Shown here piece after piece: positions 40,960-55,100 of a stretch of 64,000 nt of DNA. Origin of the DNA: Periplaneta americana (Eukaryota > Arthropoda > Insecta > Blattodea > Blattidae). The notes under the pieces are model-generated. The model saw only the letters and a program-made list of their open reading frames with translations. It had not been told where the DNA came from and did not search any database. The translations under genes were made by a program, and so were the position numbers. Position 1 is the stretch's first letter. Each line of letters begins with the position of its first letter. The stretch lies in contig NC_091119.1 in the NCBI RefSeq assembly GCF_040183065.1, forward strand, positions 194,698,543-194,762,542, written 5' to 3'.

Positions 40960-42990
40960 CATGACAGAACCTTATACAGGGTTGCTTTTTATTGCATTTC
41001 TTAATGATTTTCTATTTCTTCTTTTACTTTTTCCTTGTGTTTTAACACTGATATAAGTCTTTATGGCATAAAGAAAGGGCGATGACTGTGGAACTTTAGG
41101 GTTTGTGAAAGAAACCTTTTTTATAAATGTCTTTCGTCATGTTTTAAAAGTTTATTCCTTTTTTTTTTTTTTCTACATTATTTTTAAATCACTAAATATT
41201 AATGATAATTACTTTTATTGTGTTTTTGTGATATTTATATTTCTTTCTTCAAGCTGAAGACATTAAGCCTCTGAAGATGACGTCCGTAAATATTTAAAGT
41301 ATGTCAAATCTCCGGAAGACACTGTGGAAGCATGAGGACCAATTATAGAGGCACATTTCTTTAAAAAAAATTACAAGAAAATGGTTCTATTTCCAACACA
41401 AGAATAATGATGCTTTGTAATATTCTTCCATTGCAAATAGCAACAATGTAATAAATACCATTATCACACATAAAGGAATTTGCACTTCATAAAACATACG
41501 GCAACATAAAAGGTAGAAATTCTTTACATGACACTGCCTTTGGTTTTCAACAACTTCTTACTGAAACAAACACTCTGATTTTAATTCTGCATCAAATACT
41601 GATCTGTTTCATGATTTTATAATTTTTTAAAATCTCTGTTCTGCATCTTTTAATTATTTCCTTTCTATGAGGAAACATAAATAGATGTCACTGTCATTAT
41701 ATCATCTGCAGCTTCTAGGCACTTACAAATTTACCAAACACATATTGCCTATTTCAAATTTACGTTGTGGGCCCTAAAAAGGGCATCAGTAACTGGATTC
41801 ATCACTGTATCCTTATTAAATTAAGAAAAAGACTCTTTAGTGTTTCTAACGAAATAACAATTATTTCACCTAAAATTTTTGCAATGTTTTTCAGTACCGG
41901 TATTTATAGGCAAATACTAGAATTGTGCCTTTTCTTTTTTCATGCATTCTGGTGGTCGTCTATTTCCACGTACACTGAATAATCAATATCAATTAACATT
42001 TTGAATATAGATTCATTCGCATTCTTACACAAACTAATAACATTGTTCTAAATTATTTTAAGGTCGTACATTAATAAACCCAAACTTCAACTACCATCTA
42101 TTTATATTACATGACTGCAATAAATGTAAACAACTTTCAAAGATTGCATTTATCGGTACTAATTATTTTCAAAATTTCAAGGCACTGGATGATTTCTTTG
42201 TAAATAAAACATTAAGTAACAGTAAGAATAATTTTTCTTATATCAGAATATTTTATACACGGTAATATGGGGGAGAAATGTCTAGTAGCCTAATTTATTG
42301 GTATGTAAGCGATTTATTTAATTTTCAATTTTACTTAAACTGAAAATTATCGTGAATAATTCATTTTATATTTCATATTTTCAGAACACCAATACTTTTC
42401 AATGACTTCCGTAATTACTCTCATTCCCTCCCTTCAACCCCCCCCCTCCCAAAAAAATAATAAAAATTTGAAGTGGCATTTTAAGTGACGTACAGTATTA
42501 CATTTTATACTTTACATAATTCAGAGTACCAACAGAGATTTCGAATAAAAATGGATGTTAAAAGTAACGGGGGACAGACATGATGGTTACGTGATTCTTT
42601 GCTTCACTGTTTTGTATTTTATTATTATTTTCTATTATTAGGAATATGGTGTTGCTCGTCGCTTGCAAGTAGATTACATAACACTCAACAGATGGCAGCA
42701 TGCATAGTTTTGACATCTGCATCATCTAGTGAAGCTTTCTTGAACTTCGTATACCTCGAACAAAAACGTATTCACATTAGTATTATATCGTGCATATCTT
42801 CTACTACAGAAGTTTAATTCTTTATTATTTATTATTATTATTTTCCCTGTCGATATGAAATTTAATGAAGAATTAGCACTGCAGTAGAGCGAGAATATTA
42901 TCATGGTTTAATGAATGTAAAGAACTGTGATAGCCCTTCCTCCCCTTATTAGAAAGATTCCTACGTTTCCAACATCATTCAATCTATACT
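40960..42990. other. Intergenic, nothing recognisable
   Basis: AT-rich DNA without exon-like frames. CTCTGAAGATGACG near 41,272 resembles the start of a hammerhead core, but the GAAA part is missing. Confidence 0.4.
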
Positions 42991-42996
42991 GTTTTC

Positions 42997-43668
42997 ACTG
43001 TACGAAAAATCCTAATGTAAACACAAGCACGTTGCTGTCATACCCGTGATTGGCTCCCAGACGAAACACTCACATGACGCAGGAGAATATAGTTCGTATT
43101 TGGAAATATAATCTTGTATTATTTGAAAATAAAAAATTGAATTCTAGTTGTTAAATACAATGAAACATATAACTTCATTCATATGTAAAACGCCATGTAA
43201 AAGAAAAGCTACTTTTATATTTTGTTATGTACTATGAACGCGGATGAAAACCAACAGTAATACTGAGGTAGTCTGTTCTTATAACAAGCTGGCATTACTT
43301 GAGCTCGTAGTTGTTCACGTAAGCATGTGGTACTGAAGTATGGCTTCTGCATCCTCGGTGTGTGTGGTTATTAAACATAAGAGTGGAAACCCTCTCAAAA
43401 GCGGAGAAAAACAAATAGTCTTAAATGTATATAATAAGTTAAGTGAGTTTTAATTACAATAATTTATAAAGTAAATGTTTCCTAAGCAAACGAATGCATA
43501 GTAGTGAGGTTAGGTCTACTTGACGAGTAACGAGAAATGTTTAACATGAAACAGAATGTACAACAGTAGGCGGGAACACGTACTGAGAATCTATGGCGCC
43601 AAACAGCGGCCAATGAAGCCTCACTTCAGTCACGTGCTATTGTTTACATTAGGATTTTTCTTACAGCG
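42997..43668 (+). mobile_element. DNA transposon relic with helix-turn-helix first exon
   Basis: The ends share a ~35-bp inverted repeat containing GAAAAATCCTAATGTAAACA. The plus strand from an ATG at 43338 encodes MASASSVCVVIKHKSGN and GEKQIVLNVYNKLSEF then stop, related to the fragments at 32,535 and 52,548. No catalytic domain. Confidence 0.7.
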
Positions 43669-44498
43669 AAAAGATTATAAGTCTGTTTTCTTAATTTCTC
43701 ATTTTTCTTCTATTGTAAAACTTTCTGAAGTTGATACGAACCTGCATGACATAAGAAAGAGGTTGTAAGAATGTGTGACTTTTTAATGAATCGAGAAGTC
43801 TCAAAAGATAACTGCCGGGGGGTGGAGGGCTAGAATTTTTCGATATGCCACTGACTAAAATAGGTTTTGATATCTCACAACTGTCATATGAGAAACAATT
43901 CCTGTGTGATACACATAGTAGCCTTTTACAAATGCATTTCTAATCTTGTGCCTAAAAACTTTCGTCACTTTCCAGGAAAAAAAAAATTAAAGGTTCACAG
44001 GAAGAGAAACATTCATGCCGCTATACAGTGAGAATTCCAAATTTACTGTGAGATCTATGCTGAAAATAGCACAATCACAATACATTACACAATGCCATAT
44101 ACTACATGGATGATAAACTTTCAAATTGGTGTTGTGATTGACCACTCTAAGTTCACTTCATTCTCACAGAGGTTCCGAACAGTACAACTAAATTTTAAGA
44201 ATAAAGAGAAATCTATAAAAATTAAAAACAAATATTGTTCTACAATAGTAAAAATGCGGCTATGACCATCTCTCAAACGAACTAAAACTGAAATCTGCCT
44301 TGTGTAATGCTATTGAGCAAATCAAAATGGTTTACGTGATAGGAAACATGTGTGTTCTTCCATACCTGGATGGTTCCGGTAACTTTGAAAATTAGGTAAT
44401 ACTGTTCAGACACTCTGCACACCCAGCCACTCCGAGCATTCACCAAACTGAAATTCTGATACTCTATCTTCCACCCCTTGGTGACGTACTGAAGCAGC

Positions 44499-44582
44499 CT
44501 ATCTATAGGAATACGGCCCCAGTGGACGTGAAGTACTTGATGCTAGCGGCCGTGAAACGCTTGATGCACTCACATCACTTCT
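44499..44582 (-). CDS. Unrecognised gene, terminal exon f with stop
   Basis: The acceptor is CTTTACAG, joined in phase 0 to exon e. It encodes RSDVSASSVSRPLASSTSRP then LGPYSYR and TAG. Composition matches the preceding exons. A second frame in the same DNA is open further downstream (WGRIPIDRLLQYV) but would need a weak acceptor. Confidence 0.75.
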   Translation of the reverse strand, partial: RSDVSASSVSRPLASSTSRPLGPYSYR

Positions 44583-47500
44583 CTGTAAAGCAACAATGAA
44601 TATTCGTGAATTTATATTACTGTACTTAAACTTTTAAAACCAAACACTTACATAACAATGTCAATAGAGACAGAAGATAGCTTAAATCTGATTACAACTT
44701 AAAGCTAAGCTTAGAAACTAATTTAAACTCATATTAAAATATGAACAAACCAACCCCTCCCCGGTTTCATCTCTCTTTCACTTAAAAGCAGTAAGTCTGA
44801 TATTTGGTTCTGGGATACGACAGATTCCCGATTTACCACGAAAATCGTCTGTAGCTGCATTTAGATTGGCAACAGGCCATGATTGTTTGGCCAAACACTT
44901 GCATAGAATTGGAATATATCAGTCCCCTAACTGCCCATTGTGCAATTCAAACCAAGAAATGGATTCGGAACACCTCAAAATCTGTGCTTCAGTGGCTGGC
45001 CATGATAATATCTTTGAAAAGTATTGGAGTGCAAGAGGTCAAATGACTTTATTGTCAAACGCCTGGCATTAGAAAACAACAACAACAACATATTTTTTAT
45101 ACGAAACGAAGGAAAATTTTAGCTCATCATAGGTGACCTCTAAAGGGACAAGGAAAACACGAAGTCGATTAGAAATCGAAGTAAAATTTGATATCCTGGA
45201 TTTTTTGAGGTGCATAATACGATTATGAGATTGATTTGTCTGTTTTCTCCCAGATTTCAACGCCTATGTGGGTGTATAGGGATCATGGAATGGAAAATGT
45301 AAAGTCCTCCAATATAAATTAATAAATTATATACCGGTAATCGAAATATTAGAGGTCTGAAACATTTATATATTGATATATCTTATCGAGTATTTGAAAT
45401 ACAAGCACAAATGTATTTTGAGTATTTGAAATACAAATGTATTTTGGTGAATTTTTTAAAAGTACTCCGTATTTGTGGTGACTGGGTAGTTCAGTTGGCA
45501 GAGCAGCTGGCTACAGACTGGAAGGTCAGGGGTTCCCGAGTGGTGACGAGACTTTCTCGTTGCCAAACTTTCAGAATGATCCCAAGGTTCACTCAGCCTC
45601 CTATCAAACTGAGTCCCAGGTCTTTCCCAAGGTAAAAGGCAGTCAGAGCGTGGTGTCTATCATAGCATCTCATTCTAGAGCCGAGGTCAAGAAAGCATGG
45701 GGTCCCATCTCCATGTTCCTCCCAAGTGTCTTCGTGGCATGTGGGGGGGCTACCTTACTTTTACATTTAATTTGTATTTTATATTAAAATACTGCTCTTT
45801 GAAGTATTTTGTATTTGTACTTAGTATTGGAAGTCAGTATTTTGTCCATCCTTTTACACAAGCAGACAGACGGCATGTTCAAAAACCATTTTTTTTGGCA
45901 TGAGGGATGAGGAAAACATGTATTTGCATAATAAACTTTTCAGCATGTTATTCCTCATACTTAAAAATTAAAAAGGAGGACCTAAAGAAATGCAGAGTCA
46001 TGAAAATTCTAGCACTAATCACTAATATGTATGCAATTTATAAATAAAGCAAGAAATATTTGTACCTAGTAAATTCAATGTATCAGATGCAAATGTAGAG
46101 ATGGCAAGAGAAAACAAGTTTATATACACAAAAAAATCACTATTCATATAGAAATGTCACAATAGAATATTCTGAGTAATTTCCTGTATAAAACACAGTA
46201 TGTACGTGAATACTCCGCACATATTTTTTCTGAAATTTAGCGAAGAAAAACTGGGATGCGCGCATTATTTGTAACACAAATTACAGGCAATTTTATTTCA
46301 TTTTTGTTTAATTTTCTCTCTTAAAATCAAGGTGTGTGAATTATTCTATGGCATGGAGTATTCGCGTATATATGGTATGTACTGAGAAGAGTTACCCTCA
46401 CGTCTGACGACGCCTTCAGTCCTTTCCTCGGACATGATGTAGAGGTCACTTAATGCCACCAGGAGAATTCAGCACGTGCAGGACAGACACGTCGTTTGAG
46501 GCATGGGGAGCAAACACGTCACAAAACAGTTAGTAAGGAAAGCATCTCACTCAAATGCTGAATTTGGTGCAGGTTCACAAACACCATCCAGCAGTGAAAC
46601 ATTTTCACACACAAAACTTTGTCCATGGATTTTTGAAACTTACTGTATGTAGCTCAGCAATTACAATAATTTTCTTCTCGGATATGAAAAGTATTTTATC
46701 TAGTACCGTACCATAACAAACAACAGGAGTTTTCTAAACAATTTTGCATATGAAAAATAAGTATTTTCTGAACATAGTGAAATAAAGTTACTTTATCACA
46801 CGTGTGGGTAAAGTAATTTTAAGCGAACATTTTATGATCTACTGGTATTGTATTATTTTACATCACTTGTCACCATGGAAACTGAATGTTATTAGTAATG
46901 CTAAAATTCAATCCATGACCTATAGTAATCTACCAGAGATTCTGTTTTTATTATAAGGGTAGAAGATTTTTTCTTCTAGAAAATATGTCTATTTGTTATG
47001 GTAGTAAATGAAATTAGGTATGGTATTTGTCTGTTACATGGACTTTTTGCACTCGTGTAATTTCAGAATCTTTTCATCACGCGAAAAAGTTTCATGTATG
47101 CATGTTTTATAATTTTCAGATATCTCAATAAAACTTAATCATAATAGTGTTAATTTGTTTCTAGTTTCGTTGTATGTTGTGAATAACGTGACAGGTTTCA
47201 ATGTATGTAGAAGTCTCTCAATTCTATATTCTATTAGACTATTAGCAAAGACACAGCTTATCATCAAATACGGAACACAGTACCATCCCTGTCTTAAATG
47301 GGAATTTAATTTTTAAACCAATAGGCTATTGTGAAATGTAATAACTATTTAATTGTTTGGGATATTCACATAACATAAAAGCATGCAGTGAAAGACGCAC
47401 TTAGCAAAAGTAACGTATTTATGTGACGTAACATATAATCACTGGTTAAAAATAAGTTCTTTACTATGTTATTATAAAAATACCTAGCAGACTAGTTTCG

Positions 47501-48946
47501 AGGTGATGTCCCTCATTGTCCGAAGCCTAGTGAGGTCTAGTGCTATCAAATACCTTACTATAATAATACCAGACAGCTAGCAGTTTTACGTACGAACGAC
47601 GCTGGTGCTGCTACCTAGGCGGCCGGTGTGGTGATACCCGCGAAACAAGCTGTAATCAACTGCAGTGTATATTGTTGCTGGACTAGTTAATAATTTTATG
47701 AATTAGTACTAGTGTTAAAATGGCAGGGTGTATATGTGCTGTTTATAATTGTTACAATTACAGCATTACAAACTGCTCCAAATTGTACTTTCGATTTCCG
47801 AGGGATCATAAAACGTGAATCAACAACATTCTTTAGAAGGCTTAATTCCTTCGTCTTTGTGTTGATAGAAAAATAGAAATTAGCTTCTTTGTTTAGACCT
47901 AATAAATTAATAGAAGTTAACATGTATTGAAAAGTTTAAGGTTTTATCATATTAAATTTTATTTTTGTCCACATAGCTTTACTAATTATTTACAAGCATC
48001 AGATTACTATCAATTTTATCTTTGCAGTTGTCAGCAATGGGTATTTAAAGCATTGTAAATTCATTCTTAATGTCAGAATTGATTTTGTCTCACTAAACCA
48101 AAGAAAAAATATGTAACAATTAATTACGGAAAGTAATATGAAGTATGCAATATTTCTCATAATATGCAGCTTTGATATAAGATAATAATGTGGGTGTAAA
48201 TTTTTCTGACATTTTGTATATTCGATTCCCTAACCGTTTCAAATGTATATCATTTTACCTTATAGGTGTGTTTCCAAATTATATGTAATATGCTTTGTCA
48301 AATCTGGCAACCTTTTCATAAGGGAAGCTAAATTTATATATTATAAATATTATTCAACATTTCTTAAGTGTTTCATATATTATTCCACATTAGTAACTCA
48401 CGTTTTAAACAACAGTCCGTATTCCGCAATGTTAATATTTGTATATGTGGACGTAATTCCATCCCGCTCCGCTAGATGTCAGGTCGGTGATATTTCGCAC
48501 TCACGTCAATGCTGCTAGTATACAGCTGTCCGGTATTATTATAGTAAGGTATTTGATGCTATCTTCTGATTTCCTGTTTTGGTGGGTGTGTTCATGATTG
48601 TATCGAAAAGGGTGTGTTTTTGTATGTTTGTAAATTTCATATTGTTCTAGTGTGTCAAGTTTCTGGTTTTTTGGCTGGATGTGTAGTATTTTCATGTCAG
48701 TGTCTATGTTGCCGTAGATGTGATTGGAGTTTGTGATATGTTCTGCGTAGGTTGAATTGTGTGGTTTGGTGAAATTTACAAACATACAAAAATACACCCA
48801 CAGCACATCCTGAACATTCAACTGAATTTCAAAACACACACCCCACCACAACAGGAAGCCAAAAGATAGTACCAGACCTCACTAGGCTTTAAACAATGAG
48901 GGACACCACCTCGAAACTAGTCAGCCAGGTATTTTTACAATGTATG

Positions 48947-48980
<34 letters not shown>

Positions 48981-49129
48981 TGTATGTATGTATGTATGTA
49001 TGTATTTATTCACACTGCAGTGGGTATATACCCGGTGGCAGTGGTAAGTAATTACACTCAATAATGACAATAATAAACTTATTAATTAAAAATACAATTA
49101 ATAATAATACTAATAATTACCGTAATACT

Positions 49130-49164
<35 letters not shown>

Positions 49165-52100
49165 ACAACAGGGAATATACTAAATTAAATGGAACGATCA
49201 CTTAAAATAACATTTGAAATAAATCTAATTTGTATCTTAAAACTAAGATCGAACTAAAACCCACGAGTATCATATGTTCATATCTGCACAAGTACCTTTC
49301 AAATTACACTCTTTTCACTGTCAACTCACTCACTGCAATGGAACTACGACACATTTCACTGATTCTATCCTGATTTCACTAACACTTCAAAAACTTCACT
49401 GTTCAAATACTATGCACTGCCACTATAAACTATAAAGCTTCACTGACAGGAACACGTTTCACTTACACAGCACACTTCACTGACACGACATACTTCTTCA
49501 CTGATACAACACACTTCACTGACACAACATAATTCTTCACTGATACAACACTTCAATAACAACAATCATTTACACCCTTTAAATACTGTGTATAATTACC
49601 GTCTATTAGTAAAGCCCTTAAGCCTATTTTTAAATACATTTTTGGTTGTTGGTAAAGCCTTTAGTAAGTCTGCAGGTAAAGCATTCCAGTCCCTGATAGT
49701 ACGATTGAGAAAAGAAAACTTTCCAGTGTCCGTCCTCTGTCTTCTTTCCCTCAATTTATATGAGTGGTCGTTCTTTGAAGAGTAATTTGGCGGTTGCAAC
49801 CTATTTTTTATTTTAATATTAACATATTAAAGAAGTTATTGTTAATCAGTGATTATACAAGTGTTAAAAGAGCGTACCAAACAATGAAAGATAACATATA
49901 ATATTGTGTAGTACGAAACTTATTGTAAATGCATACCAGTATGTCAAGAAGAGAGAGTCTTGCATATTTATTTACTAGGGCCTATTACATCAGAATATGA
50001 ACTCATGAATTATGGAAAAGAAGATGGAAAATAAAGCTATGCTCAAAAGTCATGTTATGTGAAGATAGCAGAACATCCAGAGAGAGAAAGAACATGCACT
50101 CTTCCATTACTTTGCTGAAAACCATGCAATAGTTTAGGCCTTGAATTTATTTTTCTGATAAAAGTACTGCGATACCTGTTTTTGAATACAAACTCATACA
50201 TATTTTCATAATATAACAAAAAAACAAATTAAATAAGATTTGTCATTTATAATGTGACACGAAACTTAAGTTGCTATTGGGCGGAGTAGCATCATCTGTA
50301 CTTAATCCATTAATTTTATTACACAGAAGATTAATAAAAATTTGTCTGACCAAAAATATGGATTACCCAACAAATTTAATTTATACAGATTTTAATGTAT
50401 TGCCTATTGAAGAAATTTATAAATATAGTTTACTAAATTACTACCACAGAAATCAAATAAAACATAAATCTAATCGACATGAATATCGTACTCGAAGACA
50501 AAAGTCTACTTTCCCATTAATTGAGCCTAAATGTCATACAAGTGCAGCTCTTAAACATGGTGCTAGTTTCGGCCCAAGACTTTATAATAAAATTACAAAC
50601 CATTTTCCAAATTTGAAATATTTTAAAATTGAAGCTTTTAAAAAAGAAATTTATAAAATTATCCATGATATATAATATTAACAAATGTATTTTTTTACTT
50701 TTTATTTCTGTTGACTATCTTCATGTTTTTATTGAATATCACAGGCTTCTGTCGATTGTCAATTTATATTAAATGTGTTTTTTCTCTCTTTTTCTCTTTC
50801 TTCTTTATTGTTGCTCTTGTGTTGTATTTATTGGTTTGAATTAAGTTACTTACTGTATTTAGTAAACTGTCCTTGTAAATTTTATGTTATATTATTGACT
50901 AAGACCACACCGTACACGAGCCTGGCTCTTACGGTAGTGGCTAGAAACATTTTTGTTTTATAAATTTAATTTGTACTCACTAGCTAGCTAGTTAAATAAA
51001 TAAGTAAAAGTTCAATAAGTTCTTGTGAAATTCCTAATTTAATACAACTTATAAAATTAAAATATGACAAAAATTTCAATAGTCTTTTTAATTTTAAATT
51101 ATATGAGGGAACTGAAACGAAAGTTGGTGTCTCTGGCAATACACGTGTTAACAAGATTATTTTATGGTTTTCCCCCTACATAAAGTAAGTGTTTAAGAAA
51201 TAGGTTATAATTTTGCTTAAAATGCTATTAGATGTAATTTAGAAATATTGGAAAATGGCCGTACAAGCCAGCATTACAAACTCATATCTTATGCACAAGA
51301 AGTATAGAGGTTCATGCAATATTACTGCAAGTCTATGAGGGTAAAACAAGCTGGAAAGAGCAGAATCAACTGAAGGAACCAAAAAATGGTAATACTGATA
51401 AAATCAAAATCACCAAGTTCAGTCTGTGTCCACTATAGATAATAAATTTACCTGTGAAACAGTGCTGCAAAAATAAAAATTCCGGAAGAGATTTCTATGA
51501 ATAAGGCATCATTAAAGTGATTCTGAAGAGTTACGCTGTTATCTTTAATTCAATAAGATTATTAAACAATTTTGTACAACTTCAAGCTTCGTTTCCAGTT
51601 ACTTACATTTGAATGCATCAAACTATTTTCATATTTTATAAAAATATAATTCAATTTTAAATTTTCTTGCACTTATACTATCGTGGAAGTCCAAGTATGG
51701 TAGCTTTTTATTCTTAAATTCATAATCGTTAAGAGTAATGTCTTACGTAGAATTGATTGTCTTCACACAAATAAAAATAGAGAATTTGATGTTCATTACC
51801 ATTAATATCAAGAAATTTTCATTCCTAATTCAATTGAATTCTTAAGCATTATCTAGTAGTATGTATATCAGCTTACGGCTGGAGATGGCCGAGGCAATGT
51901 ACCGCTACTGCCCTGTCTCGCTAGAGGTCTCTGTGTTGAATCTGTTCGCTCTGGCACTGCAGGGGTACGTTCCAAACTGTAATGATAAAAACAGTGTCGT
52001 GAAGATGATATAAGCTTTCTCATTATATGTTTAACAAATGCTCAGTTTCTGTATCATACAAATGACACTATTTACAGTTCATTTTCTTTAATTTTCTTTT

Positions 52101-55100
52101 ATTAATTAACTACCCAAAAGACATACATAAATGTAACAAATTATTATTTAATATGCTCTCAAATAAGATGATGACTTCCGTTTTCTGTACTAAACATAAA
52201 AGACATTCTTTATAATTCCAAAAGTTAGAAATTTGACTTCAGTTATAGGCCTACATTATACAAGTTAAAAATAATTTATATCTAAAATAATAGGGTATCT
52301 AATCCTAGTTTAAAACATAAGATTTTCAATGTACTGTATGTAACTAGACTCGACGGCAGTTCGGAAGGCGGTCGGCTCCTACATGCGCCGTAGCATTTCT
52401 GGCATGTGACGTCACAAGCTTTTACAGCAGAACCAATCAGAATCAGTCTGTAACAAGTACTTCCAGAGTTCGTCTGTTCACGTGTGAGGGTTTCAATACA
52501 TTGAATAAGTAAAACTAACATTTACTGTGTGTGTGTAAGATAAATAAATGGAAGAAGAGACTGTAAAAAGACAAGTATTGCAGGTGCGGAAAATAGTTTT
52601 TAAGGTGTATAATTATTTTAAAAACGTTGACGAGCAGAACACTGCCAGCCATCTTGATGCTGGCTGCAACGTTGCCAATGCACAAGAAACGACTGCAGAA
52701 GCATGTGGTGTGGGATTGAAAACCGTGCAAAGACTATTGTTAGTGAAGGAAAGAATTTATGTTTGATGTCATGCTTACAGTAATCAACGGCTAAGGTCAT
52801 TATTCTCTTTTGATAATTTAAATTCTCTCCTGCGCTATTTGTATCGCACGTGCGCGCGAAGTACGATGTGGCAATGTTGTACGCTGCCTTGCTCTCACTA
52901 TCTGGCTCTCTCGACACAAACGCTAGCAGACAACCGCCTTCCCAATTGCCGTCGACTCTAATGTTACATAAATATACACAAAATAGCTTAAGTATGTATA
53001 CTGTAATCATTTTTCATATTTTCTTTTATTGACGAAATAGGCATTTAAAAGTAACATATACTGTACTGTATATTAAAATACGTGGTACAGTCATTAAGTT
53101 CTGACACTGACGCCTGAAGGGTAGGCACCCACAAGAATCTGGATGTCTCAGAAGATGCCGCGTGATACGGCGTACACTTAAACAGATCGACATCCTCCCT
53201 CAATATAGTCGCCGTTGACCGCTATGCACGTCTGCCAATGTTGGTGTAGCTGCTGGAAGCACCGCTGAAAGATGTTGGCAGGAAGATGCCGTACGGCTTC
53301 TCTTGTGGCAGTCATGACCTTTTCGGCCGCATAAAAATTACGCCCTCGTAGGATTGATTTCATGAGGGGAAAGAGAAAAAAAATCGCATGGTGCGAGATC
53401 AGGTGAGTACGGAGGGTGTGGCAAAACAGCGACCTGTTGCCTTGCAAGTTCCTCTTGGACAAGGATGGAGCGATGTGCAGGGGCGTTGTCGTGTAGCAAC
53501 AGCCAATTCTTCCTATGCCAAAGCTCAGGACGCTTACGACGAATTGAATTGCTTAAACGGCCAGAATCTCTTTGTAGAGGATCTTGTCTACAGTTGCACC
53601 TTGTGGGATGAATTCTATGTGAACAATTCCATTTGAATAAAAAAAAACTGTTAAAGCATCACCTTGCCTTTTGACCTGTCTTGTTGCGGATTTTTCTGTC
53701 GTGGAAATAATGGCGTTTTCCAGGTGGCGGATTGTCGCTTCAGTTGCGGATCGTAAAGGAAACACCATGTTTCGTCTCCAGTTATGATCAGTTATAGCAG
53801 TTTCGCCTAATTTCTGACAGAACGTGACGTTTGCCCGTTGCTCAAACTGCAACATACTCGAGTTCCGACGCGCGCATTCAAATCACCGTCACAACAAAGA
53901 CCGTAGTTCTGCTTACAGTGCATGCACTCAACTGTCTCTTGTTGGGTCGAGAGACTAACTGACAAGGTATCATACCATGGCGCCACCTATGCGCTATAGT
54001 GCACCACAACGCCACTATGCTCTCAGTATTAGAACTTAATGACTGTACCACGTATAATAGTGATTTATTATTATGAAACTCCTATATGTTGCACCCTTTC
54101 CATTCTGAACTTTACTGATCTGTTGCAACTGCTACCATGTGACATGTGGTGGGAAACAACTGATAATCAGCACAAACAATTGAAAGTCAATGTTAACAAT
54201 ACTTTTCGCACTAATGTTAAAAGTACCGTATTTCTCACACGTTACTGCATAGTAGTCCATTTTTAACATGCTCATCTAGCATTAAAAGATCTACTTTTGG
54301 TAATGGGTGTCTAAAAATTATTATTTTTCTTAGGAAAATGTTTTTAGTCAATATTAGCTTTACTATCTCATTTATCATTTTATTATATGTAGGCCTAATA
54401 CAAAGAATCAAGAAACAAAATCATCCGATATTCTTGAAGTGCATCACCATTATGTATATTTGATTTCAAATAAAGACCTATTAATTTTTTTTGTATTAAA
54501 ATAATTTATGTATCGTGTGTATTATTCACGGATAAAATGACAAAATCCATACAATCATGTAGAAGAAACAGTTGTGTACAGGAAGACAGTGTACATTTTT
54601 ACAGTCAGAGATGCAGGAAGTGTATTTTCCCGAAAATCTCGAAATATATACCAGTATATATTTTTTTCAGCATCTTAGTCTTTATATTTCTCATAATAAG
54701 AAATTAATAGAAATGATTTTTTAGAATATCTATTACACTATGTTTTAAGACGAAGATCAATGTAATTAAAGACAGAAGAAATTATTATTTCATAATTAAC
54801 ATTGAAAACATTACAAGAAAAGTTACATAGCTATATTTTATAAATAAATACCGGTATGGTAAGATTTCATTGTATCATGCCTAAGCACATCTATATATAT
54901 AATTTGAACTGGAAATGGAAATTATGGGAAAACGGCTGGACGGATTTTAGTAAATGATCCCTCATTTTGAAGCTTGGACCTCAAAGTTTTTCAGAAAAAT
55001 AGTAGTTTTCAGTGAAATGTCAATTTTTCAACATAATTTTCCTATTTTCCAAAATCCATCTGTCGTCAGTTTTGAGAACTAGCTAATTGCATTTAAGAAT

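Noticed and set aside
41265..41300. Hammerhead core starting CTCTGAAGATGACG
   Set aside because: Stem II is not closed properly and the GAAA box is missing.
44366..44542. A 59-codon frame (HWGRIPIDRLLQYV...) as a further exon of the unrecognised gene
   Set aside because: It needs a weak acceptor without a pyrimidine tract. The strong CTTTACAG acceptor at 44,583 gives, in the right phase, a Ser/Pro-rich end with a stop that matches the other exons.
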